Shown piece by piece: positions 30,261-39,531 of a stretch of DNA of 49,946 nucleotides. Within the stretch, counting starts at the first letter, position 1. Each line of letters opens with the position of its first letter. This DNA comes from Micrococcales bacterium. Lineage in GTDB: Bacteria; Actinomycetota; Actinomycetes; Actinomycetales; Microbacteriaceae. The notes under the pieces are model-generated. The model was given only the letters and a program-made list of their open reading frames with translations. It had not been told where the DNA came from and ran no database searches. The translations under genes were made by a program, and so were the position numbers. The DNA is taken from contig CANGBK010000006.1 in assembly GCA_947452235.1 (NCBI GenBank), positions 1-49,946 on the forward strand, in the 5' to 3' direction.

Positions 30261-32351
30261 TTAGTTCTTAAGTGATTTCTTTGCAGCAGCAACAACAGCA
30301 TCTACTGTCATACCGAACTTGCTAAATAGTGTTTTGTAGTCAGCCGAAGCTCCGAAGTGTTCAATAGAGACACTCTCACCCTTGCCACCGACATACTTAC
30401 TCCAACCAAGCGCTAGACCTGCCTCAACAGAAACACGAGCGCTAACGTTAGCTGGAAGAACAGCTGAACGGTAAGACTCATCTTGCTCATCAAACCATTC
30501 AACACATGGAGCAGAAACAACTCTGGTCTTCACACCTTCAGCTTCTAAAATCTTTCTTGCCTCAACAGCAAGTTGAACTTCAGATCCGGTTGCTATAAGA
30601 ATTAGTTCAGGTGAACCATTGCTCGCATCGATAAGTGTGTATGCACCTTTAGAAGTAAGCTCTGCTGAGGCATAAACTGCGCCAGTTTCATCTGCTTCAT
30701 TTCTAGGGAACACAGGGATGTTTTGACGAGTAAGAGCAACACCTGCAGGACCTTTTCGTCTTTCAAGCATGGTCTTCCAAGCGTAAGCAACTTCGTTAGC
30801 ATCACCAGGGCGAACCATGTCTAAACCAGGAATAGCCCTTAGCGTTGCCAACTGTTCGATTGGCTGATGTGTTGGTCCATCTTCACCAAGAGCTACGCTG
30901 TCGTGAGTCCAAACAAAGATTGATGGAACTTGCATCAGCGCTGCAAGACGAACGGCAGGCCTCATGTAATCGGAGAAGATTAAGAAAGTTCCACCGTAAA
31001 CCCTGGTGTTACCGTGCAATACGATTCCGTTGATGATTGCACCCATGGCATGCTCACGAATACCAAAGTGAAGAACACGACCATACGGGTCAGCATTCCA
31101 TTCATGAGTTGACCATTCCTTCGGAACGAAAGAGTTAGCTCCCTCAATGGTGGTGTTGTTTGATTCGGCGAGGTCAGCTGAACCACCCCAAAGTTCAGGC
31201 ATGACCTTTGCGATCGCGTTTAGAACCTTACCGCTGGCTGCTCTGGTTGAACTTTCAGTTCCAGAAGCAAAAACCGGTAGTGATGATTCAAGTTCAGCAG
31301 GAACTTCACCGGACTGAACGCGATCAAAGAGTGCCTTGCGCTCAGGGTTAGCTTTAGCCCAAGCCTCAAACTTAACCTGCCAAGCCGCTTTAGCTTGTGT
31401 TGCACGAGTTGAAGCGTTTGATCTGGTGCGTTCGATAACTTCTGGAGCAACATCGAAAGTTTTTTCTGGATCGAAGCCAAGAATAGTTTTCAATCCAGCT
31501 AGTTCTTCTGCACCTAAAGCTGAACCGTGAATTTTTCCGGTGTTCTGCTTCTTAGGTGAAGGCCAACCAATGATTGTTCGAACAGTAATAAGTGAAGGCT
31601 TATCTGTCACAGCTTTAGCTTTTTCGATAGCAGCATAAAGTTCAGCAACATCTTCGTGATAGTTGCCAGTCTTCTTCCAGTCAACAACCTGAGTGTGCCA
31701 ACCATAGGCGTTGTAACGGGCAGTTAGATCTTCTGTGAAAGCGATGTTTGTGTCATCTTCGATAGAGATCTGGTTTGAATCATAAATAACGACTAGGTTG
31801 CCCAGTTTCTGGTGGCCTGCAAGTGATGCAGCTTCGCTAGTAACACCTTCCTGCATATCACCATCGCCTGCGATGACATAAACAAAGTGATCAAAAGCAC
31901 TCTCACCCGCTTTAGCCTCAGGATCAAATAGTCCTCTCTCAAATCTCGCTGCATAAGCAAACCCAGTAGCAGAAGCCAGACCCTGACCTAGGGGACCGGT
32001 CGTAATCTCAACACCATCGGTGTGACCAAACTCTGGGTGACCTGGAGTTAGAGATCCCCAAGTTCTAAGAGCTTTAAGATCATCAAGTTCAAGACCATAT
32101 CCAGCTAGGTAAAGCTGGTTGTAGATAGTTAGCGAAGAGTGACCGACGCTCAGGATGAAGCGATCGCGACCAGACCACTTAGGGTCTTTAGGGTCATGAC
32201 ACATAACCTTTTGGAAGAGAAGGTAAGCAACCGGAGCTAGTGAAATAGCGGTTCCCGGGTGACCGTTACCGACTTTCTCAACTGCATCAGCCGCTAGAAC
32301 TCTAGCTGTGTCAACGGATTTTGAATCAATACTGTCCCAGGTAAATGTCAA
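30261..32351 (-). CDS. tkt: Transketolase
   Basis: 696 residues. It is the thiamine diphosphate enzyme of the non-oxidative pentose phosphate pathway. [19 protein letters not shown], the ThDP/metal motif [19 protein letters not shown], and the pyrimidine-domain motifs [11 protein letters not shown] and [19 protein letters not shown] are intact. The start is TTG 32351 with AAGGAG eight bases upstream. As the first gene of the six-gene minus-strand operon, its promoter lies in the 212-base region shared with ctaB. gnd is not in the window. Confidence 0.97.
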   Translation of the reverse strand: MTFTWDSIDSKSVDTARVLAADAVEKVGNGHPGTAISLAPVAYLLFQKVMCHDPKDPKWSGRDRFILSVGHSSLTIYNQLYLAGYGLELDDLKALRTWGSLTPGHPEFGHTDGVEITTGPLGQGLASATGFAYAARFERGLFDPEAKAGESAFDHFVYVIAGDGDMQEGVTSEAASLAGHQKLGNLVVIYDSNQISIEDDTNIAFTEDLTARYNAYGWHTQVVDWKKTGNYHEDVAELYAAIEKAKAVTDKPSLITVRTIIGWPSPKKQNTGKIHGSALGAEELAGLKTILGFDPEKTFDVAPEVIERTRSNASTRATQAKAAWQVKFEAWAKANPERKALFDRVQSGEVPAELESSLPVFASGTESSTRAASGKVLNAIAKVMPELWGGSADLAESNNTTIEGANSFVPKEWSTHEWNADPYGRVLHFGIREHAMGAIINGIVLHGNTRVYGGTFLIFSDYMRPAVRLAALMQVPSIFVWTHDSVALGEDGPTHQPIEQLATLRAIPGLDMVRPGDANEVAYAWKTMLERRKGPAGVALTRQNIPVFPRNEADETGAVYASAELTSKGAYTLIDASNGSPELILIATGSEVQLAVEARKILEAEGVKTRVVSAPCVEWFDEQDESYRSAVLPANVSARVSVEAGLALGWSKYVGGKGESVSIEHFGASADYKTLFSKFGMTVDAVVAAAKKSLKN

Positions 32352-32563
32352 AGGACTCGCTCCTTAAATAAATGCGAATAGGTCTACAGAGGTAGGCACC
32401 TTCGCCTGATGAATCGGGCTAAAAGTCAAGGTAAAGCCTTTGAATCGCCGATTTACTGCCTTTGAAGTCTATACCCGAGACCTTTTGATTACAGATAGGT
32501 AACGGTCGGCTAGGTTTCGTTTAGACTAGTTGCGAACCCCATTCTGCCCACATTGGAGCCAAT
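32352..32563. promoter_or_regulatory. Divergent promoter region between tkt (minus) and ctaB (plus)
   Basis: This 212-base non-coding gap is the longest in the window. TAGACT at 32522-32527 is a candidate -10 for ctaB. It contains two copies of GCCTTTGAA 22 bases apart (listed separately). No gene, terminator or RNA structure is evident in it. The tkt promoter must also lie here, but I cannot place it confidently. Confidence 0.6.
32436..32466 (+). repeat. Direct repeat of GCCTTTGAA, 22 bp apart
   Basis: Copies at 32436-32444 and 32458-32466 are identical over nine bases and spaced two helical turns apart, so they face the same side of the DNA. The core CCTTTGAA recurs at 35785-35792 in the ctaA/sufB divergent region. 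This resembles tandem binding sites for a regulator; none is identified. Confidence 0.5.
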
Positions 32564-33457
32564 TTGAAGCCTTTTACCAGGAAACTGGCCGCTTACGTTG
32601 CGCTAACCAAACCTAGGGTTATCGAATTACTCCTTATAACTACTGTTCCAGTGATGATTTTGGCTCAAAGAGGCATCCCAAACCTATGGCTAGTGCTGGC
32701 AACCCTATTAGGTGGGGCTCTGAGTGCTGGATCAGCTAACGCTTTCAACATGATTATCGATACAGACATCGACAAAATCATGAATAGAACGCAGAAACGT
32801 CCTTTGGTCACCGGGGAACTGACAAAGCTGAATGCCCAGATCTTTGCAACCACTATCGGAGTTGTTTCTGTGCTTTGGCTTGGTTTAGCAGTTAACTGGC
32901 TGAGCGCAGGCCTAGCCTTGGCTGCTGAACTTTTCTACATCTTTATCTATACGCTTCTTCTCAAAAGAAGAACACCTCAAAACATCGTTTGGGGTGGAGC
33001 TGCCGGATCAATGCCAGTGCTAATCGGCTTTAGTGCTGTTACTAACACTGTGACCTTGACCGGCCTAATTCTATTTTTGATTATCTTCCTGTGGACACCA
33101 CCTCACTACTGGCCTCTATCAATCAAATACAAAGACGACTACCAGGCAGCAAATGTCCCAATGCTTCCTGTGGTTAGCGAACCAATCAAGGTTGCTCAAC
33201 AGATTTTGATTTACAGCTATGCAATGGTGCTTGTCACCTTCTGGCTTATTCCAGTTGGTCCTATGGGTTGGGTTTACACAATTTCAGCACTTGTTGGTGG
33301 TGGCTGGTTTATTTATGAAGCACATCGACTTCACACCCTGGCTAAAAAAGATGCTGTAACAAACCCAATGAGACTTTTTCACTTCTCAATTAGCTATCTA
33401 ACAGTTTTGTTTATTGCAGTCGGTCTAGACCCACTGTTCTTTTTCCCGATTAGCTAA
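32564..33457 (+). CDS. ctaB: Protoheme IX farnesyltransferase (heme O synthase)
   Basis: 297 residues. It is a membrane UbiA-family prenyltransferase that adds a farnesyl group to heme b. TKPRVIELLLITTVPVM and the metal-diphosphate motif DTDIDKIMNRTQKRPLVTG in the first cytoplasmic loop are diagnostic, and about eight or nine hydrophobic helices follow (including TPPHYWPLSIKYKDDY). The start is TTG 32564 with GGAG five bases upstream. Heme O is the substrate of CtaA, encoded on the opposite strand just beyond. The last two codons and stop are shared in mirror form with the convergent photolyase gene. Confidence 0.96.
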   Translation: MKPFTRKLAAYVALTKPRVIELLLITTVPVMILAQRGIPNLWLVLATLLGGALSAGSANAFNMIIDTDIDKIMNRTQKRPLVTGELTKLNAQIFATTIGVVSVLWLGLAVNWLSAGLALAAELFYIFIYTLLLKRRTPQNIVWGGAAGSMPVLIGFSAVTNTVTLTGLILFLIIFLWTPPHYWPLSIKYKDDYQAANVPMLPVVSEPIKVAQQILIYSYAMVLVTFWLIPVGPMGWVYTISALVGGGWFIYEAHRLHTLAKKDAVTNPMRLFHFSISYLTVLFIAVGLDPLFFFPIS

Positions 33458-33458
33458 T
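33449..33458. other. Palindrome encoding both convergent gene ends
   Basis: ATTAGCTAAT is a perfect 10-bp palindrome. On each strand it reads Ile-Ser-stop (ATT AGC TAA), so ctaB and the photolyase gene end with the same codons in a shared sequence and overlap by eight bases. No terminator is visible beyond either end. Confidence 0.85.
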
Positions 33459-34832
33459 GGTTTTTAGTTCTTCTAAACGAGCCAACGATTCATTTCGTTC
33501 TTCATTGTGATCAACAATTTTCTCGGGATACCCGTTTAGGTATCCATCAAAAAGCTCCCAAGGCTCATGAACAGAGCCATCTTTTATGTGTTGAAGTTCT
33601 GGAACATACTTCCTCACATAATCACCGTTGGGGTCGAACTTCAATCCTTGAAGAATTGGATTAAAGATTCGATAGTAAGGGGAGGCGTCAGTCCCACAGC
33701 CAGCGGTCCACTGCCAACCATGAGAATTAGATGCAGGATCGAAATCACTCAGGTGAGCTTCAAAGTGAGCTGCACCCCAAGTCCATTCCAAGTGAAGATC
33801 CTTTACTAGGAATGAAGCGACTATCATGCGAACGCGGTTATGCATCCAGCCTTCAGCAAGAAGTTGTCGCATACCAGCGTCAACCATTGGATAACCTGTT
33901 TTACCTTTGCACCACGCTTCAAAACGTTCCTGAGCGGTTTTACCGGTGTCATAGCGAAGTTTCTTGAATCTAGGTTCGTAGTAATCACTGACGGTGTGTG
34001 GATAGTGATGTAACACATCTGCATAGAATTCACGCCAAGCAATTTCTTTTCTAAAAACTTCTTCTGCTTGAGTGTCACCAAGTTGTGCCAATAAAGTTCT
34101 CGGATGAATTTCTCCATGTGCAAGTGCATGAGACAAGTGTGAGGTTCCGCTCAAATCTGCTCTATTTCTCATTTCATCGTAAGAATACAAAGCACGTTTC
34201 TTGAATCTTTCAAAAGTTCTTAGTGCAAAAGCCTCACCAGCTATTACCTTTATCGGACTTGTTTTGGATGGTTCAGGGACTTCTTGACCAAAGCTTAGAG
34301 TTTTGAAGCTGGTTCCCACATCTGGCAAAGACTTAGGGGAGATGTCCGCAAGTTGAACCCAAGCCTTATAGAAAGGCGTATAAACGCGATAGTTAGTTCC
34401 ATCTGGTTTTCTAACTGACCCAGGCTTAACTGCATAGGCTGAACCAACAAGCTTTAGTTCAAGACCGTTCTTCTTTAGAGTTTCTCTAACTACATCTTGA
34501 GTTCTAATGCTTTCTGGATCAAAACATTCCATCGCATAAACTTCAGTGCTGTTTGCTTCAGCACAAGCTCTAACCAGCGCATCTGCTAGTTCTTGATCAT
34601 TAGAGATGTGCAGAATACTCATTTGATTCTTTAGTGACGACTGAAGTGCTCGAACACCTTCGGCCAGAGAATGCTGCCTGATGCCTTCAAGCAGTTGGAA
34701 GGCATGAGTGTTAAAACCGTAAAGAGTGAAGACGGAGTTATCGGAACTTTGATGGGCAACCGTTACAGCAGCGTTGAGTGCTTCATTGTCCTGAACCCTC
34801 AGGTCTTTACGAAACCAATAAACCGTAGCCAT
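33450..34832 (-). CDS. phr: Deoxyribodipyrimidine photolyase (class I CPD photolyase/cryptochrome family)
   Basis: 460 residues. It uses blue or near-UV light to split pyrimidine dimers. The N-terminal antenna domain begins ATVYWFRKDLRVQDNEAL. The FAD domain has RKEIAWREFY, MRQLLAEGWMHNRVRM, DPASNSHGWQWTAGCGTDASPYYRIFNP split over residues of about 345-375, and tryptophans suitable for the electron-transfer chain. The gene starts at ATG 34832, overlapping the ctaA stop (TAATG). TTG 34847, with AGAGG upstream, is an alternative. The 3' end overlaps ctaB by eight bases. Co-transcription with heme A synthase is unexpected. Confidence 0.93.
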   Translation of the reverse strand: MATVYWFRKDLRVQDNEALNAAVTVAHQSSDNSVFTLYGFNTHAFQLLEGIRQHSLAEGVRALQSSLKNQMSILHISNDQELADALVRACAEANSTEVYAMECFDPESIRTQDVVRETLKKNGLELKLVGSAYAVKPGSVRKPDGTNYRVYTPFYKAWVQLADISPKSLPDVGTSFKTLSFGQEVPEPSKTSPIKVIAGEAFALRTFERFKKRALYSYDEMRNRADLSGTSHLSHALAHGEIHPRTLLAQLGDTQAEEVFRKEIAWREFYADVLHHYPHTVSDYYEPRFKKLRYDTGKTAQERFEAWCKGKTGYPMVDAGMRQLLAEGWMHNRVRMIVASFLVKDLHLEWTWGAAHFEAHLSDFDPASNSHGWQWTAGCGTDASPYYRIFNPILQGLKFDPNGDYVRKYVPELQHIKDGSVHEPWELFDGYLNGYPEKIVDHNEERNESLARLEELKTIS

Positions 34833-35704
34833 TACTTGGTAATCCAAATACCTCTAGACACCTGTTGCCAGGTTAGAAGTGAAACCAGGGTGGAAGCACC
34901 GAGTAAGTGAGCTGTTACCAGTTCAATAGGTAATCCGGTTCTGGTCTGCCAAATCCCGATAATTGCTTGAACAATAAGTGCAACAAGTAACCAAAGCGAG
35001 CTTGTCACCTTTGCATTAGATCTAAACGCAAGAAACATTTGAAGCAAAACTAATCCAAGGGTTAGGTATGCCGGGTATGAATGCAGGTGTGAAATGAAAT
35101 CTGGGCTAATTCCGTTACGCGGTGTTTTGGCATCTCCCGCATGGGGACCAGAACCGGTGACTAGGACCCCAATTATCACGGTGATGATGCCAACTGGATA
35201 AAGCACCGCAGTTACGTTTTTGAGTGATTTATTAGCTGGAAGAACTTTCTTCCCATAGGTATACCAAAGCAAAATAGTTGCAACAGTAATCAGCGCTGCA
35301 GATACCAAGAAGTGAGTTCCAACAATGTATGAGTTCAAGCCAGTTAGAACAGAGACTCCACCGATAACGGCTTGAGCAACAATTCCTAGCCCAAGCACGA
35401 AGCTAGTCCAGAAAAGGCCTTTCCGTTGAGCCTTGGCAAAGCTGAAAACTGTTACGAAAGTTAAGATTGAAATTAGAAGTAAAACGAAAGTTAGCAATCG
35501 GTTACTAAATTCGATGATCCCGTGTATGCCCAACTCTGGAACATTCGTGAGGCTACCTGGTTGGCATTCTGGCCAAGTTGGGCAGCCCAAACCGGATCCA
35601 GTTAGCCGAACTAGGCCACCGGTCACCACAATGAGGATTTGGCTAACGACCGAAGCCCAGGCGTAGAACTTCATTCGATTGACGCCAACAAAGAAATCTC
35701 TCAA
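34832..35704 (-). CDS. ctaA: Heme A synthase (CtaA/COX15)
   Basis: 290 residues with about eight membrane helices. It oxidises the C8 methyl of heme O to a formyl group. The first loop TGGLVRLTGSGLGCPTWPEC contains the paired cysteines C41 and C47 found in many bacterial CtaA proteins. The putative heme-ligand histidines lie in GIHGIIEFSNR, GTHFLVSA, HLHSYPAY and TAHLLGAS. The start is TTG 35704 with GAAGGG about six bases upstream; ATG 35674 lacks a Shine-Dalgarno. It is coupled to the downstream photolyase gene and diverges from sufB. Confidence 0.94.
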   Translation of the reverse strand: MRDFFVGVNRMKFYAWASVVSQILIVVTGGLVRLTGSGLGCPTWPECQPGSLTNVPELGIHGIIEFSNRLLTFVLLLISILTFVTVFSFAKAQRKGLFWTSFVLGLGIVAQAVIGGVSVLTGLNSYIVGTHFLVSAALITVATILLWYTYGKKVLPANKSLKNVTAVLYPVGIITVIIGVLVTGSGPHAGDAKTPRNGISPDFISHLHSYPAYLTLGLVLLQMFLAFRSNAKVTSSLWLLVALIVQAIIGIWQTRTGLPIELVTAHLLGASTLVSLLTWQQVSRGIWITK

Positions 35705-35876
35705 AACAAGCCCTTCAGGTGGGTATTGGGGGTTACTTATTCGGTAACGGTTCTATAAACTTAGATTACTCGCGAAGCCCGAAACCTTTGAACAGGTTCC
35801 CTAAAGTTTCGATTTTGAACCACGTAATCTAGCCCCAAAAGGGCTTTCTTGATATGTCTCTAGAAAGAGGTTGGCC
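35705..35876. promoter_or_regulatory. Divergent promoter region between ctaA (minus) and sufB (plus)
   Basis: 172 bases. It has an imperfect inverted repeat at 35781-35810 (GAAAC-C-TTT ... AAA-GTTTC) that contains CCTTTGAA, the core repeat of the tkt/ctaB region. Closer to sufB, a hairpin AGCCC/GGGCT (35831-35845) is followed by TTTCTT and could be a small attenuator. AGAGG (35866-35870) is the sufB Shine-Dalgarno. No regulatory gene such as sufR lies next to it. Confidence 0.5.
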
Positions 35877-37295
35877 TTGACTGATGCTTCAGTTTCTCAC
35901 CCAGAACTAGAAGGCTTAGGTGTTTACGAATTCGGTTGGTCAGATAAAGATGACGCCGGTTCTGTTGCCAAGCGCGGCATCAATGAAGAGGTAGTAACAG
36001 ACATCTCAGGTAAGAAGTCTGAACCTGACTGGATGCTACAAATGCGCCTCAAAGGATTCAGCTATTTCCAGAAGAAGCCAATGCCAACCTGGGGTTCAGA
36101 TCTTTCTGGTATTGATTTTGATAACATCAAATACTTTGTTCGCTCAACTGAGAAGCAAGCAACAAGTTGGGAAGAACTTCCAGAAGAGATCAAGAACACT
36201 TACGAAAAGCTTGGAATTCCTGAAGCAGAACGTCAACGTCTAGTTGCTGGTGTTGCAGCGCAGTATGAATCTGAAGTGGTTTACCACCAGATCAACGAAG
36301 AGCTTGAGCGCCAGGGTGTTATCTTCCTTGACACTGACACAGCTTTGAAAGAGCATCCAGAGATTTTCCAAGAGTACTTCGGAACAGTTATTCCTGCTGG
36401 TGATAACAAGTTCGCTGCTCTAAACACAGCTGTTTGGTCTGGTGGATCTTTCGTTTACGTTCCTAAAGGTGTTCACGTAGAGATACCACTTCAGGCATAT
36501 TTCCGCATCAACACTGAGAACATGGGTCAGTTTGAACGAACCTTGATCATTGCTGATGAAGGCTCATACGTTCACTACATCGAGGGATGTACTGCTCCGA
36601 TTTATAAGTCAGACTCATTGCACTCAGCTGTGGTGGAAATCATTGTGAAGAAGAATGCTCGTGTTCGTTACACAACTATCCAGAACTGGTCTAACAACGT
36701 ATACAACCTAGTAACCAAGCGTGCCATTGCTCACGAAGGTGCAACTATGGAATGGATCGATGGAAATATCGGTTCTAAGGTAACCATGAAGTATCCTGCA
36801 GTAATTCTTGCTGGTGAGCACGCTAGGGGAGAGACTCTTTCAGTTGCTTTCGCTGGTGAAGGTCAGCATCAGGATGCTGGAGCGAAGATGATCCATCTTG
36901 CTCCTTATACTTCTTCTTCAATTGTTTCTAAGTCAATTGCTCGTGGTGGAGGACGTACAAGTTACCGTGGAGAGATTCGTGTAAACCCAGGTGCACACCA
37001 TTCTGCAAACACAGTTCGTTGTGATGCTCTTTTGATTGACACAATTTCTAGAAGTGACACATACCCTGCAGTTGATGTTCGCGAAGATGATGTTTCTATG
37101 GGACATGAAGCAACAGTTTCAAGAGTGAGCGATGAACAACTGTTCTACTTACAGTCCCGCGGAATGGCAGAAGATGAAGCTATGGCGATGATTGTTCGCG
37201 GTTTCATTGAACCTATATCTAAAGAACTGCCTATGGAATACGCACTTGAACTGAACAAGTTGATCGAAATGCAAATGGAAGGGGCTGTTGGTTAA
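35877..37295 (+). CDS. sufB: Fe-S cluster assembly scaffold protein SufB
   Basis: 472 residues. SufB is the scaffold on which SufBC2D builds Fe-S clusters. Family regions include [51 protein letters not shown], the beta-helix core [27 protein letters not shown] and [21 protein letters not shown]-like [19 protein letters not shown] chose TTG 35877 because AGAGG sits six bases upstream; TTG 35871 would directly touch it. The stop overlaps sufD (TAATG). It is the first gene of the suf operon. Confidence 0.97.
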   Translation: MTDASVSHPELEGLGVYEFGWSDKDDAGSVAKRGINEEVVTDISGKKSEPDWMLQMRLKGFSYFQKKPMPTWGSDLSGIDFDNIKYFVRSTEKQATSWEELPEEIKNTYEKLGIPEAERQRLVAGVAAQYESEVVYHQINEELERQGVIFLDTDTALKEHPEIFQEYFGTVIPAGDNKFAALNTAVWSGGSFVYVPKGVHVEIPLQAYFRINTENMGQFERTLIIADEGSYVHYIEGCTAPIYKSDSLHSAVVEIIVKKNARVRYTTIQNWSNNVYNLVTKRAIAHEGATMEWIDGNIGSKVTMKYPAVILAGEHARGETLSVAFAGEGQHQDAGAKMIHLAPYTSSSIVSKSIARGGGRTSYRGEIRVNPGAHHSANTVRCDALLIDTISRSDTYPAVDVREDDVSMGHEATVSRVSDEQLFYLQSRGMAEDEAMAMIVRGFIEPISKELPMEYALELNKLIEMQMEGAVG

Positions 37296-38452
37296 TGTCA
37301 CAGTTTCCAAACCAGCATGGACTTACAGAGCACAGTCACGGTGCCGTTGTTCCACTTCAAATCAGAATTGACCGCCCTAAGTCAACTTCGGTATCTGATT
37401 TTCCTGCGATCTCAAAAACCCAAGACCTGTGGCGTTACCTTGATGTTGAACAACTAGCCGGCCTTGATGCAGATGTTCTTGGCGAATACAAAGAGCAGGT
37501 TTCATACACTTCACAGCAAGGGCTGTCCATCTCTTGGATTCCAAGCACTGATGCCCGTGTTGGCTCAATTGGTATTCCTGAGGACCGTGTTGCCGCTGCT
37601 GCATACACAAATGCGAGTGAAACTCTTCTAGTTGAAATCAATGAGTCTTTGTCAGAACCTGCAACTCTCTCTGTAACAGGTACTAGCAAGACTGCAAGCG
37701 CCTTACACATCTTCGTTGTTACCAAGCCTCACGTTGAGGCAACCTTGGTTCTTGATTACAGGGGACTAGGGGTTCTAGGTGAGAATGTGGAAATTGCGGT
37801 AGGCGATGAGTCTAGGTTGAACCTAGTGTCTGTTCAGACCTGGGATAAGGGTTCAGTTCACGTTTCCGCTCACTACGCCAAACTTGGCCGTAACTCACTG
37901 TTGAAGCACACCGTTGCGACATTTGGTGGAGATCTAGTTCGCGTTACACCTATTTCAACACTTAGTTCACCTGGAGCTGAAGTTGAAATGAACGGTGTCT
38001 ACTTTGCTAATTCAGGTCAGCACATTGAGAACAGGCCTTTCGTAGATCACGCTGCAGCTAACTGCAAGTCTCGTGTTACATACAAGGGTGCGCTTTCAGG
38101 TGACAAGGCTCACACTGTTTGGATTGGTGATGTTCTAATTCGTGTTGCTGCTGAAGGAACCGATACTTACGAACTAAACAGGAACCTCTTGCTTACCGAT
38201 GGAACTAGAGCTGATTCAGTTCCAAACCTTGAAATAGAAACCGGTGAAATTCAAGGCGCTGGGCACGCCAGCGCTTCAGGTCGCTTTGATGATGAGCAAT
38301 TGTTCTATTTACAGGCTCGTGGTGTCTCTGAAGCTGAAGCTAAGCGTCTTGTTGTGTTTGGTTTCTTGCTAGAACTAATCCAGCGAACTAACGTTCCTGA
38401 AGTTATTGAATCTTTGTCTAAGGTTCTAGAAGAGAAACTAGGGGTTAACTAA
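37295..38452 (+). CDS. sufD: Fe-S cluster assembly protein SufD
   Basis: 385 residues. SufD is the SufB paralogue that partners it in the SufBC2D complex. The C-terminal half carries the shared beta-helix pattern (GVYFANSGQHIENRPFVDHAA, CKSRVTYKGALSGDKAHTVW) and the conserved end [20 protein letters not shown] and EAEAKRLVVFGFL. The ATG overlaps the sufB stop and AAGGGG provides a Shine-Dalgarno inside sufB. Coupling implies equal production of the two subunits. Confidence 0.95.
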   Translation: MSQFPNQHGLTEHSHGAVVPLQIRIDRPKSTSVSDFPAISKTQDLWRYLDVEQLAGLDADVLGEYKEQVSYTSQQGLSISWIPSTDARVGSIGIPEDRVAAAAYTNASETLLVEINESLSEPATLSVTGTSKTASALHIFVVTKPHVEATLVLDYRGLGVLGENVEIAVGDESRLNLVSVQTWDKGSVHVSAHYAKLGRNSLLKHTVATFGGDLVRVTPISTLSSPGAEVEMNGVYFANSGQHIENRPFVDHAAANCKSRVTYKGALSGDKAHTVWIGDVLIRVAAEGTDTYELNRNLLLTDGTRADSVPNLEIETGEIQGAGHASASGRFDDEQLFYLQARGVSEAEAKRLVVFGFLLELIQRTNVPEVIESLSKVLEEKLGVN

Positions 38453-38763
38453 TGGCTATTCGTATTTGCAACGTAACAGACATCAAACCTGGCCGTGCAA
38501 TCCGCGTGAAGATCGGTGATCATGCTTTCGCTATCGTTCACAGCCCTGACGGTTCTATCCACGCACTTGATGACAAGTGTTCACACGGTGAAGTTTCTTT
38601 GAGTGAAGGTTTCGTTGACAACGAGACTATCGAGTGCTGGGCACATGGAGCTAAGTTCTCTCTTGAGACCGGAGCACCATTGAGTTTGCCTGCATATGAG
38701 CCTGTTTCAACCTACGAGGTTTTGGTTGAAAACGGCGAAATTTTTATTGAGTACGAAGGTTAA
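38452..38763 (+). CDS. Rieske-type [2Fe-2S] ferredoxin in suf operon
   Basis: 103 residues. It is a single Rieske domain with C43-x-H45 and C62-x2-H65 (DKCSHGEVSL ... ECWAHGAKFS), the two-Cys/two-His ligand set of Rieske clusters. Such proteins are usually annotated as non-heme iron oxygenase ferredoxin subunits, but no oxygenase is present. Its place between sufD and sufC, also seen in other Micrococcales, suggests electron supply or a role in cluster assembly. The ATG overlaps the sufD stop and AGGGG precedes it. The function within Fe-S assembly is inferred from context only. Confidence 0.92.
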   Translation: MAIRICNVTDIKPGRAIRVKIGDHAFAIVHSPDGSIHALDDKCSHGEVSLSEGFVDNETIECWAHGAKFSLETGAPLSLPAYEPVSTYEVLVENGEIFIEYEG

Positions 38764-38775
38764 GTAGAGGAAGAA

Positions 38776-39531
38776 ATGTCTGTATTAGAAATCAAGAACC
38801 TGCATGTAACAGTTGAAACAGAGCAGGGTGTTAAAGAAATCCTCAAAGGTGTTGACCTAACCATTCGTAGTGGCGAGATTCACGCAATCATGGGACCTAA
38901 CGGTTCAGGCAAATCTACTCTTGCTTATTCCATTGCTGGTCACCCTAAATACACCGTTACCGAAGGTGAAATCCTTCTAGATGGTGAAGATGTTTTGGCG
39001 ATGAGCGTTGATGAGCGTGCTCGTGCAGGTTTGTTCTTGGCTATGCAGTATCCAGTTGAGATTCCTGGTGTTTCAGTTTCTAACTTCCTTAGAACTGCTA
39101 AGACAGCTATCACCGGTGAAGCACCTGCTCTTAGAACTTGGATCAAAGATGTTCGCGAATCAATGGATAACCTTCGCATGGATGCTTCATTCTCTGAGCG
39201 AAACGTTAATGAAGGTTTCTCAGGTGGAGAGAAGAAGCGTCATGAGATCTTGCAGCTAGAGCTTCTAAAGCCTCGCTTTGCTGTTCTAGACGAGACTGAC
39301 TCAGGTCTTGATGTTGATGCCCTAAAGATTGTTTCTGAGGGTGTGAACCGAGCACATAAAGCTAATGACCTAGGTGTCTTGTTGATTACTCACTACACCC
39401 GTATCTTGAAGTACATCAAGCCAGACTTCGTGCACGTTTTTGTTGCAGGTAAGGTTGCTGAAGAAGGCGGAGCTGAACTAGCTGAGCGTCTTGAAGCTGA
39501 AGGCTATGACCGATACACAAAGGCTAACTAA
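38776..39531 (+). CDS. sufC: Fe-S cluster assembly ATPase SufC
   Basis: 251 residues. It is an ABC-type ATPase that drives conformational change of SufBD. Walker A GPNGSGKST (40-48), signature GFSGGEKKRHEILQ and Walker B FAVLDETDSGLDVDALK are present; the D-E-T-D-S-G-L-D variant after Walker B is characteristic of SufC. The Shine-Dalgarno AGAGGAAG precedes the ATG. It is followed immediately by sufT. Confidence 0.97.
   Translation: MSVLEIKNLHVTVETEQGVKEILKGVDLTIRSGEIHAIMGPNGSGKSTLAYSIAGHPKYTVTEGEILLDGEDVLAMSVDERARAGLFLAMQYPVEIPGVSVSNFLRTAKTAITGEAPALRTWIKDVRESMDNLRMDASFSERNVNEGFSGGEKKRHEILQLELLKPRFAVLDETDSGLDVDALKIVSEGVNRAHKANDLGVLLITHYTRILKYIKPDFVHVFVAGKVAEEGGAELAERLEAEGYDRYTKAN

Noticed and set aside
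30242-30301. 20-residue N-terminal extension of transaldolase (Leu- and Arg-rich)
   Set aside because: It overlaps the tkt end and does not resemble a signal or the family start. ATG 30241 has an upstream purine-rich site.
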